DNA from: Gammaproteobacteria bacterium | Lineage (GTDB): Bacteria > Pseudomonadota > Gammaproteobacteria > Pseudomonadales > Azotimanducaceae | Assembly: GCA_028818795.1 (NCBI GenBank) | Contig: JAPPND010000174.1 | Location: 1 to 34,421 of the forward strand | Direction of reading: 5' to 3' | DNA: 34,421 bases | Shown: one piece after another, positions 8,724 to 15,357 of the stretch | Numbering within the stretch: position 1 is the first letter of the stretch | Layout: each line of letters begins with the position of its first letter | Made by a program: the position numbers and the translations under genes | The notes under the pieces: model-generated | The model's input: only the letters and a program-made list of their open reading frames with translations | Told to the model about the DNA's origin: nothing | Databases searched by the model: none

Positions 8724-8791
8724 ACCCGGCGATCAGCACCGCGCCCGATCGCCCCGGCTCGCAGCCACTCGTTGGATCCTGCAAGCGGTTC

Positions 8792-8938
8792 TCATCGATA
8801 GACAGCACACCGATGCCGCACCACCACGATCTCAACACGACGATTGGATTCCGAGATCCCGTACACGACGCGATAGTCGCCTACGCGGATCCCAAAGAGT
8901 GCACCTCGGCCCCGCAGCTTCCCGCTGCGCCGTGGACG
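8792..8938 (-). pseudogene. C-terminal remnant of a RelE/ParE-family toxin gene
   Basis: In-frame from 8938 the minus strand encodes RSGKLRGRGALFG, IRVGDYRVVYGI and VVVRHRCAVYR, then TGA at 8792. This is the hallmark second half of RelE toxins (KLRG...YRxRVGDYRVVY...HRxxVYR). A TAG (8939-8941) precedes it, and further upstream in the same frame only about 23 plausible residues (ERDHWSVYPVTWQRRLAHE) remain before the PLD gene end at 9016. No start codon or adjacent antitoxin gene is found. I conclude it is a non-functional fossil. The sequence 8724-8791 holds nothing I recognise. Confidence 0.7.
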
Positions 8939-9015
8939 CTATTCGTGAGCAAGGCGACGCTGCCACGTGACGGGGTAGACGCTCCAGTGATCCCGTTCGC
9001 GTTCGCCGCTATCAA

Positions 9016-10236
9016 CTAGCGATCAACAACATGCAGAGCCTGTAGCGGTTCTAGCGTCCGGTCCCTCTCCGCCGATAGGAACGCCCTCATGGACCTGTTT
9101 TTGCGCGTTTTACCATGTGCGGTACGTAGGAGGTCGTCGAACGTCTCCTCTATCGCCCGACCATCACTGAGATCATAGGGGAACTGGAAGAACTGCCGTC
9201 CGGACCAGATCCTATAGAGTTGATCCTGATCGTTCCTCAGCCTTTCGATCCTGTCATGTAAGCCTTGCGCTGGATCGGTCTCCGGTGGATCGACTATTCC
9301 CTCTTGAGTCAATGACGCGAAGTCGTGCAGAATTTCCCCGCGAATAGCGGCCATTCTCGAGTCCACATTCTCGAAGAGCGCTGTCTTGAACTCTTGAAAA
9401 CGTTCATTGTGCTCTTCGTCGTCTTGGATCACCGATTTCGGAATCCAATGTCCCAGGAAGCACTCGATCCCAAAATTACGCACTAAATCCGTGTCATTCG
9501 GTTGCCAGTTCTGTCGATCGAACTCGAAGTACGGCTTTGCAATGCTCGCCCTATCCATGTCGAAACCCGGCGTATCAATTCCTTCCTGTGCCCGTTGCCT
9601 ACCTTCCTCATTCAAACGGAAACGTACCGACAGATAAGTAGCGAGCGTTGCAGACCACTTGTGCGAGAACAATCCTGAAGTCAGCAACGCAAACTGAAAG
9701 TCCGTTGTGTCGTCCGGAGAGAAGTCACCAAGGTCATCAAGCGTAACCAAGATGCCTTCACTGTCGAAGAATTCGAGAAACTCGCTGATCGTATTGATGT
9801 CAGAGTGAATCGCAAGAGATTCGATGTTCCCATGTGTGCCTGTCAATCCCGCGCTGGTCAGGTTGGCAGAGCCGATCGCCAGACGACCGTGTACGAGATC
9901 ACCCGCAGGGGAATAGGCAGCAAGGCAGTAGCCTTTCGTGTGAAACAGACGCCCCGTCTTGACGGCGAATATCGAGAGGAGGTCCGGATAGGCATTCTCC
10001 AGTTCAGACAGTTCCGCATGGCCGATGGAGATCGCAGTCCTGCGATCAATATACAAATGAACCTCGATGAGCTTCAGTCTGTCGAGGACGGCATCGATGA
10101 GGTTTCGCACGGATGTCGGCGTACAGTAACAGGTCGCTATCGAGACACAATATGAACGTCGACGGTCGCAACTGGCCAAAGCATCCACAAGCGACTCTAG
10201 CTTCGATTCGCCGTCGTAGTGGTTCATGAATACCAT
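9016..10236 (-). CDS. Phospholipase D-like domain protein (HKD family, putative nuclease)
   Basis: A 406-aa protein with one PLD/HKD half-site: His99 and Lys101 in LFHTKGYC, then GSANLTSAGL from about 122, the standard HxK(x)n GSxN arrangement. Only one HKD motif is seen, so the active enzyme would be a homodimer, as in nuclease members of the family (Nuc, BfiI-type). Residues 1-70 give a Rossmann-like N-terminus (SYCVSIATCYC...LIEVHLYIDRRTA); residues from 200 on are charged, helical and unrecognised. Base composition is visibly less GC-rich than in the opp genes. Such proteins occur as lone accessory or defence genes; no restriction or DISARM partners are visible here, so the role stays open. 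Confidence 0.7.
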   Translation of the reverse strand: MVFMNHYDGESKLESLVDALASCDRRRSYCVSIATCYCTPTSVRNLIDAVLDRLKLIEVHLYIDRRTAISIGHAELSELENAYPDLLSIFAVKTGRLFHTKGYCLAAYSPAGDLVHGRLAIGSANLTSAGLTGTHGNIESLAIHSDINTISEFLEFFDSEGILVTLDDLGDFSPDDTTDFQFALLTSGLFSHKWSATLATYLSVRFRLNEEGRQRAQEGIDTPGFDMDRASIAKPYFEFDRQNWQPNDTDLVRNFGIECFLGHWIPKSVIQDDEEHNERFQEFKTALFENVDSRMAAIRGEILHDFASLTQEGIVDPPETDPAQGLHDRIERLRNDQDQLYRIWSGRQFFQFPYDLSDGRAIEETFDDLLRTAHGKTRKNRSMRAFLSAERDRTLEPLQALHVVDR

Positions 10237-10345
10237 GTCTACCTATCCTACGAACGTGACGAGTTCGCCAACGTCACGCTGCTCTGGGAAGCCCTACGTC
10301 GTACTGCGCCTCTTCCTAGACCGCTTCTGGGATTCCGCCAAGTGA

Positions 10346-10361
10346 CCCTACGGCCCTACGG
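10346..10361. repeat. Tandem CCCTACGG, partial REP-like end
   Basis: CCCTACGG occurs twice back to back (10346-10353 and 10354-10361). The same octamer ends the REP-like hairpins at 15.3 and 22.9 kb. Read on the minus strand, the second copy gives CCG TAG, the stop of the zinc-ribbon reading frame. Confidence 0.4.
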
Positions 10362-10614
10362 ATCATCCATCATGCGCTTGCGGTGGTAGCGAGCCGCCGC
10401 CTTGATCTGGACGCGGCCCTCGGGGGTTTGCCGAAGCCGCACTTTGCGCTCCCTCGCTTCTCCGGTTGTCCTCCCTAGCGTGTTGTGGACAACGCTTGGC
10501 GTTTCCGTGCGCGAGTTCGGCACCGCAGTCGATACAATATCCCACAGCCTTCCTTCCATCGGCCAAAAGACCGGGAGTGGATCGAAGGCGTCTTCGGCTT
10601 CTGAGATCGAACAT
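10356..10614 (-). pseudogene. Frameshifted small zinc-ribbon protein
   Basis: The first frame, from ATG 10614, contains GYCIDCGAELAHGNAKRCPQH, a CxxC...CxxH zinc-ribbon pattern. The second frame then continues with a basic tail TGEARERKVRLRQTPEGR and ARYHRKRMMDDP to TAG at 10356. The two join near 10480-10500 if one extra base (or a two-base loss) is assumed. A Cys-rich head and a TPEGR-type basic tail suit one small nucleic-acid-binding protein. Whether it is a real decay or a sequencing error cannot be told. Function unknown. Upstream, 10615-10706, fragments in another frame (WDAKAVWKKDKTLAGLSV, then stop) look coding-like but are unassigned. Confidence 0.4.
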
Positions 10615-10862
10615 GGCCTATACGGACAGCCCTGCCAAAGTCTTGTCTTTCTTCCAGACGGCCTTCGCGTCCCAGGCCACTTCGCCCACTCATCAGGGGC
10701 GATCATGACCGGGCCGTCCTGAAGGCGTCAACAGGTTTTCGTCTCATCCCAAGCAAGGATGCGTTACATCATCAACTCACAGTAGTCTGCTGGTAGGCTG
10801 GCGTACCGGGCTCGTTGACTTGACCCATCGGCATGGTCGGGCATGTGCGTGTGTGTCCTATG

Positions 10863-10946
10863 CTCGATCAGCGGCGCAGTCGCACCGCCTGTCTCGCGCA
10901 CTGGCGTGAGCGGGGCGTGAATCTGAACAACTACAATACGGTCGAA
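10863..10946 (+). pseudogene. Fossil fragment of an S33-type hydrolase
   Basis: The translation CLAHWRERGVNLNNYNTVE closely matches GAYWRERGVDPNDYNTVE of the intact hydrolase at 7344-8723, and the DNA follows suit. Flanking sequence does not continue the hydrolase. The rest of 10707-11150 holds no complete gene. Short coding-like pieces in shifting frames follow (GLVFLKLDEGKR around 10975-11010, then DDGYENSLVADWVDEQFN ending near 11088), suggesting a graveyard of at least two decayed genes. Confidence 0.5.
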
Positions 10947-11165
10947 GGAGGTACCAGGGTGGCTGGAGGCGGCCTCGTGTTCCTGAAGCTCGACGAGGGC
11001 AAGCGTACTGCATCGTGAAGATGACGGCTATGAGAACTCGCTCGTTGCGGACTGGGTGGATGAGCAGTTTAATTTCGCGCACCTTTGATCCTGCGACGGA
11101 GCATCGGTAGGCACACCGCAGCGACCACGCAATGATGGAACAAGACGGGAGTGAAGGAGGTACGT

Positions 11166-12098
11166 TTGCCCGCTGAGGTGATCGCACGGCGCACGCAAGC
11201 CCTGATGAACGCCGTCGAACTCGAACTCAGCGAGTTCGAGGAGGGCGGCTGGTGGGGTGAGCGTGCTCTTGATGCTGCCGATGCATTGGCCAAGGCCGAA
11301 CACGACAGTGAGTTGCTACGGCGTATCGGGGAGGAAACCGGCGACGTGGATGGCCACAACCGCATTACCGCCGCCGCAAGTACAGCCCGACGAACGACGA
11401 GAGCCATGCTCGACATCGTCAATGAGGCGTCGATCGTGCTGGGGGACAGCAGCATCCCGTTGTTGGCCGCGTATTCGGGCGACAAGGAATTAGAGGCCGC
11501 CGCAGGTGCAAGAACGGCCTACATGCTCATCGACGCTATGTTCGAGCAGCTAATTGAAGACGCCGATTCAAGCTTTGAGACGGCAGGCCGGCGGGAGGAG
11601 GCCATCGGCCTCTACGAGAGGGACAGAAACGTGGCCGACAAGGCCGGCACGGTCTGGTTCGCGGCACCGGCTGGCCGGATAGGCGTCACTCGGGAGACTC
11701 TGACCGCCGAACCTAGCGCAAGGGGCTGGGGATTGGAGTTCGCGGCGGATCTCGCAGGTATCGCGGCGCATGTGGAAGGCATTGCTGAGGAAGAAGAACT
11801 GGCAAGGCTTCGAGCACCGATGACCAGCCAAGTGGTCTCCTCGACCGTGTCATCCATCATTCTCGCACAAGGAACGGTGCCGCTGGAACGCTGGCGGGAG
11901 GCATTCTTCGAAGATGCGCTCGGACATTGCTACATACTCACCGGATCGGACAATTACGGGCGGGAGGATTTGGCTGACTATGGAGGTGAATGTGACGAGG
12001 CGCTACAACACCTTCTGGATACGGGGAGAGAATTCGCAGCGGGTGTCACCGCATACGCCGCTCTTGTGCATGCGCTCGAGGACGTCGGCCTCAGTTAG
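11166..12098 (+). CDS. Protein of unknown function, 310 aa, mostly alpha-helical
   Basis: I do not recognise this family. The start is best placed at TTG 11166: AAGGAGG lies at 11154-11160, 5 nt upstream, while the earlier in-frame GTG at 11151 would overlap that ribosome binding site. The protein is acidic and Ala/Glu-rich with long predicted helices (ELEAAAGARTAYMLIDAMFEQLIEDAD). It has short Gly/Trp segments (GGWWGERALDAADALAKAE) and no Cys cluster, Walker motif, signal peptide or membrane span. It stands alone in an accessory stretch and converges on the DUF4143 ATPase gene, 87 nt away. Possibly an immunity or phage-related protein, but nothing in the sequence shows it. Confidence 0.7.
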   Translation: MPAEVIARRTQALMNAVELELSEFEEGGWWGERALDAADALAKAEHDSELLRRIGEETGDVDGHNRITAAASTARRTTRAMLDIVNEASIVLGDSSIPLLAAYSGDKELEAAAGARTAYMLIDAMFEQLIEDADSSFETAGRREEAIGLYERDRNVADKAGTVWFAAPAGRIGVTRETLTAEPSARGWGLEFAADLAGIAAHVEGIAEEEELARLRAPMTSQVVSSTVSSIILAQGTVPLERWREAFFEDALGHCYILTGSDNYGREDLADYGGECDEALQHLLDTGREFAAGVTAYAALVHALEDVGLS

Positions 12099-12185
12099 TC
12101 GCCAACGCACCACACCTTCCACGACAACCATGTCGGTCGGCAGTTCGATGCCAAGGGCATCCAGCAGGCCGGGCAGCCCAGGCAA

Positions 12186-13451
12186 TCAGGGACGACGACA
12201 GACCCTGACGGGATCCCACAGTAAGCGGATCGGCACGGCATAGAGCCCCTCTCCGAAGCTTGCGCACATCTCGCCGTCGTAGAGGACGACTCCGGCGACG
12301 AATCGGCCGGGCTCGCTGCGTTGAAGCTTGCGGAGCCCCCGGAAGTCGTCCTTCCTGACCGTTGCCCCCGCCTTGACCTCGACGCCAGCCAGACCACGGC
12401 TACCGGCATCAATGACGATGTCGACTTCGACCTTGTCCTTGTCGCGATAGTGGAAAAAGGCGAGTGGATGCGGATGGCAGGCAGCCTGGCACCGAAGCTC
12501 TTGGAGGACGAACGTCTCGAGAAGCTGGCCAAGCAGTTGCCGGTCGTCACGCAGGGTTGCTGCATCCGCACCGAGTAACGCACAAGCGACACCCGTGTCC
12601 GCGACATGGAGCTTCGGGGCTTTGACGAGGCGGCTCGTGCGATTGTTGTGCCAAGGCGGCAAGCGATGCACCAGGAATACACGCTCAAGCAGTGCGAAGT
12701 AATCGGTGATCGTCGGAAGGGTCTGGCGAAACGGCGCGCCCAACGCCGATAGGTTGAACAGACTGCTCGTCTGCGCGGCGGCCAGACGAAGCATCTGCGG
12801 TAGCACGTCGAATGCGCTGATGCGCGCCAGATCCCGAACGTCCCGCTGGACCACTGCGTCCACGTAGTCGATGTACCAGTTGGCGCGGCGACGTCCGGCG
12901 GGGCGCAACAGGGCCGGCGGGTATCCGCCCGCGACGATTCGATCCGCCAACTCCGAGCCGAGCCTCGTGGCCGTGCGGGCCTCGAGGTTCCGCGCGAACA
13001 ATGCATCCAAGAACTCGGGTCTGCGACGTGCCAGCTCCGTTTGAGACAAGGGATGGAGGCGCAGCACCTGCATGCGACCGGCAAGGGAGTCCGCGAGCGC
13101 CGGAAGCAGAAGCAGGTTCGACGAACCGGTCAGCAAAAAGCGGCCGGGTTCGCGGCGACGGTCGATCATGAGCTTCAACGTCGAGAAGAGGTCGGGAACA
13201 TGCTGGACCTCGTCGATGATCACCCCATCCGGGAGATCGGATACGAACCCCGCCGGGTCGTCCATCGCGGCCAGCCGGGCGACATCGTCATCGAAACTGA
13301 TGTAGTCGTAGCCCGCTCGTCGACCGACCTGAAGTGCCAACGTACTCTTCCCGCACTGCCGCGGACCGTGAATCAGTACCGCCGGCGAGTCCTGCAACGC
13401 TTCCTGGAGGAAGGGAGCAACGTGGCGTTCGTATAGCTTGCCCTGCGCCAT
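12186..13451 (-). CDS. AAA_14 / DUF4143 ATPase (first copy)
   Basis: A 421-aa P-loop ATPase. Walker A HGPRQCGKSTLA near residue 30, Walker B GVIIDEVQHVPD, sensor LLTGSSNLLLL. The AAA_14 module is followed by the DUF4143 domain: SAFDVLPQMLRLAAAQTSSLFN, DYFALLERVFLVHRLPPW, KLHVADTGVACALLGAD, and a PD-(D/E)XK-like tail KDKVEVDIVIDAGSRGLAGVEVKAG. Complete length for the family. Such genes are abundant solitary accessory genes whose function is not established; nuclease-like C-terminal residues are seen but activity is unproven. ATG 13451. TAAAGTTCAAC repeats lie 58-91 bp upstream. A decayed relative lies at 5246-5440. Confidence 0.88.
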   Translation of the reverse strand: MAQGKLYERHVAPFLQEALQDSPAVLIHGPRQCGKSTLALQVGRRAGYDYISFDDDVARLAAMDDPAGFVSDLPDGVIIDEVQHVPDLFSTLKLMIDRRREPGRFLLTGSSNLLLLPALADSLAGRMQVLRLHPLSQTELARRRPEFLDALFARNLEARTATRLGSELADRIVAGGYPPALLRPAGRRRANWYIDYVDAVVQRDVRDLARISAFDVLPQMLRLAAAQTSSLFNLSALGAPFRQTLPTITDYFALLERVFLVHRLPPWHNNRTSRLVKAPKLHVADTGVACALLGADAATLRDDRQLLGQLLETFVLQELRCQAACHPHPLAFFHYRDKDKVEVDIVIDAGSRGLAGVEVKAGATVRKDDFRGLRKLQRSEPGRFVAGVVLYDGEMCASFGEGLYAVPIRLLWDPVRVCRRP

Positions 13452-13508
13452 GGTCTGGCAAGAATAGCGAATCTTTCGGCCAATTCAAATCCAATGTGCC
13501 GTCTGATA

Positions 13509-13542
13509 TAAAGTTCAACAACCGTCCAGTCTAAAGTTCAAC
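13509..13542. promoter_or_regulatory. Direct repeats TAAAGTTCAAC upstream of the first DUF4143 gene
   Basis: TAAAGTTCAAC occurs at 13509-13519 and 13532-13542, 23 bp apart, each preceded by GTCT, in an AT-rich pocket of an otherwise GC-rich region. This suits a regulator-binding site for the minus-strand gene starting at 13451; it is a candidate only. The gap 13452-13807 contains no convincing gene otherwise. A 30-codon ORF from 13602 (MMRQLLPCAQLV...) is too short to call. Confidence 0.4.
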
Positions 13543-13807
13543 GTGCGTCTGATTGCAATTGGTATCCATGACGATTCCCCCCTTACAGGTGGTTACGCTA
13601 CGATGATGCGACAGCTTCTGCCTTGTGCGCAGCTTGTCGCGACGGTCGATGAGGGACCGAAGTACCAAGGCGACCAACAGGAGACAACCGAATGATCGGC
13701 GACCTGCTCAAGGCCACCTGGCCATGATGAACACGGAGTACGACCAACGCTGCCGAAAGGCAGTCCGACTACCGAATCCCCGCAGGAGACCTGAGCCGAA
13801 CCCCTTG

Positions 13808-15115
13808 CTACAAGTCCCGCAGGAACTGCACCTCATAAAGCGGCCAGTTGGTCACCACGCCGTCTCGGCCGCCGCGGGGATCGGCCGTTAGTGTGATCGC
13901 TCGTTCGGGCGCGTAGCGGCTAATGTAGGAGCTCAAGCTCCGGGCGCGGTTGCGACGCCGGCTCTTCACCTCCACGGGGACGATCTCGCCGTTCCGGGCT
14001 TGGTGAAGGAACTCGATTTCAGCGCGTCCCTCCGCCCAGCCGTAGGTCGGATGGCCCACGCGGGCGCACAGTTCAGTCTGGACGAAGTTCTCTGCAATGA
14101 AGCCCTTGTATCCGTATTTGGGCTCGCGCTGCAACGCGTAGGGGAGGCGCAGGAGGTATCGGAGAATGCCGATGTCGAAAAGGAACAGGCGGAAGCGGCT
14201 CTCCTTCGTAAGATGCGGCAAGGGCGGGGTCGGCTCGCTGACGATGGGATAGCACTTCCACGCCAACCGGCACTTCTCCAGCCAGTCGATGGGCCCCTGC
14301 AGATCCTGGTAGCCGCGCTTGCGCGCCACCACACCTTGAAACCGGAAGCGCTTTACCGAGCCGTCAAGCGTCGTCTCTAGTTGGCGGGGAATGTTGTGTA
14401 AGACCGCGTCGATGTGCTGCGCATGTGCGGGGCCAGCGTACTTGCCGAAATCGCGCTCGAACCCTGTCACAAGGTCGCTGTGGATCGTCTCGACCTGGCT
14501 GATGCGCTGGGCCATGCCGTGCCGGGGGTCGAACCACGCCGCCACCGCCTCGGGCATCCCGCCCACGAAGGTGTAGTCCAGAAACAACGACCACAGCCGT
14601 TCGTGTGTCGTGCTGCTCCTTGCCCGTGTGCGGAACATCTCCAACAGGCGCGTCTGTCCGGAAGCCATCACGAACTCTTCGAAGCAAAGCGGGAACAGCT
14701 CGAGGCGGCTCACTTTGCCGACGGGAAATGAGGTCAACAGGCCGATATTGGAGCCAGTCGCGCAGACGAACGCGTTCGGCATCTGCTCGGCGAAGTATTT
14801 GAGGGAGTCTAGGGCCGACTGGCAGTCGCCCACCTCGTCGAAGAAGATGAGATCCCGCGCCAGATCGACGGGCTCGTTGAACCGCACCTCGATGTTGTCG
14901 ACGATGGTGCGCGGCGCCAGGCCGTCGGCGAACACGCTCGCTAGTCCCGGCGCAAAGTTGAAGTCCAGCTTGTGGACCTTGCGAAACTGCCGGGCGCCGA
15001 AAATCTGTTCGATGAGGTGCGTCTTGCCAGTCTGCCGCGCACCATCAATCAGCACTGGCTTGCGGCGGGGTTGCCGTTTCCAGGACAGCAGATCGTTGTA
15101 GAGCAACCGATCCAT
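13808..15115 (-). CDS. AAA_14 / DUF4143 ATPase (second, divergent copy)
   Basis: A 435-aa P-loop ATPase. Walker A DGARQTGKTHLIEQ near residue 24, Walker B DLIFFDEVGDCQSA, sensor FVCATGSNIGLL. The DUF4143 part shows VGGMPEAVAAWF, FRLFLFDIGILRYLL, GFIAENFVQTELCA and the restriction-like fold tail AEIEFLHQARNGEIVPVEVKSR (E...EVK). It belongs to a different subgroup from the copy at 12186-13451: little matches outside the motifs. ATG 15115. It is preceded by a palindrome and a related AT-rich repeat, probably its own operator. Function of the family is unknown. Confidence 0.88.
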   Translation of the reverse strand: MDRLLYNDLLSWKRQPRRKPVLIDGARQTGKTHLIEQIFGARQFRKVHKLDFNFAPGLASVFADGLAPRTIVDNIEVRFNEPVDLARDLIFFDEVGDCQSALDSLKYFAEQMPNAFVCATGSNIGLLTSFPVGKVSRLELFPLCFEEFVMASGQTRLLEMFRTRARSSTTHERLWSLFLDYTFVGGMPEAVAAWFDPRHGMAQRISQVETIHSDLVTGFERDFGKYAGPAHAQHIDAVLHNIPRQLETTLDGSVKRFRFQGVVARKRGYQDLQGPIDWLEKCRLAWKCYPIVSEPTPPLPHLTKESRFRLFLFDIGILRYLLRLPYALQREPKYGYKGFIAENFVQTELCARVGHPTYGWAEGRAEIEFLHQARNGEIVPVEVKSRRRNRARSLSSYISRYAPERAITLTADPRGGRDGVVTNWPLYEVQFLRDL

Positions 15116-15158
15116 CGTGTTGTGCGATTGCCGGAACGTCGCGAAAGAGTAGCACGTT

Positions 15159-15213
15159 CAGACTTTTATGTGCATAAAAGTCTGTTATGTCGTACTTTTT
15201 AGTAGATAAAAAT
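15159..15213. promoter_or_regulatory. 26-bp palindrome and a second AT-rich copy 32 bp away, candidate operator
   Basis: Perfect inverted repeat: CAGACTTTTATG at 15159-15170 and CATAAAAGTCTG at 15173-15184, separated by TG. A degenerate version, ACTTTTTAGTAGATAAAAAT, lies at 15194-15213. It matches the core beginning at 15162 at 14 of 20 positions and sits exactly 32 bp (three helical turns) away. The block is 44-98 bp upstream of the ATPase start at 15115. I read it as a cooperative two-site operator overlapping the promoter; the regulator is unknown. Confidence 0.6.
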
Positions 15214-15268
15214 GTTCTAAAGGCGTACTTTCGGGGATCTAACCTCGAAACGAGCCGCTCGGGTGTGC

Positions 15269-15357
15269 GGGACGGGACAACGCCGCCCGAGGACTCCGCG
15301 CCTTGAAGTAGCACTTCGTGCCCCTGCGGTGCGGAGTCCTCGGCCCGTCCCCTACGG
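15269..15357. repeat. REP-like element expanded into a large three-tier hairpin
   Basis: Outer arms GGGACGGG (15269-15276) and CCCGTCCC (15344-15351), inner perfect 13-bp arms CCGAGGACTCCGC (15287-15299) and GCGGAGTCCTCGG (15331-15343), and a small hairpin GAAGT/ACTTC (15305-15309, 15313-15317) in the loop. It ends CTACGG at 15352-15357, identical to the short element at 22846-22872. CTA 15352-15354 is the TAG stop of the molybdenum-subunit gene, so the hairpin forms right behind that gene and may also end its transcript, although no T-run follows. Confidence 0.75.

Noticed and set aside
10251-10345. Plus-strand stretch reading YERDEFANVTLLWEALRR and inverted repeat CGTGAC/GTCACG upstream of the PLD gene
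   Set aside because: No start codon, soon loses coding character, and the 6-bp repeat is too short to stand alone.
12003-12185. 60-codon minus-strand ORF (MPGLPGLLDALGIEL...) whose TTG start lies 1 nt after the DUF4143 stop
   Set aside because: It overlaps the 3' end of the convergent 310-aa gene for half its length, has a TTG start without a ribosome binding site, and antisense frames of GC-rich genes often look protein-like.
13602-13694. 30-codon plus-strand ORF with ATGA overlap to a second tiny ORF
   Set aside because: Too short, no homology, no clear ribosome binding site.
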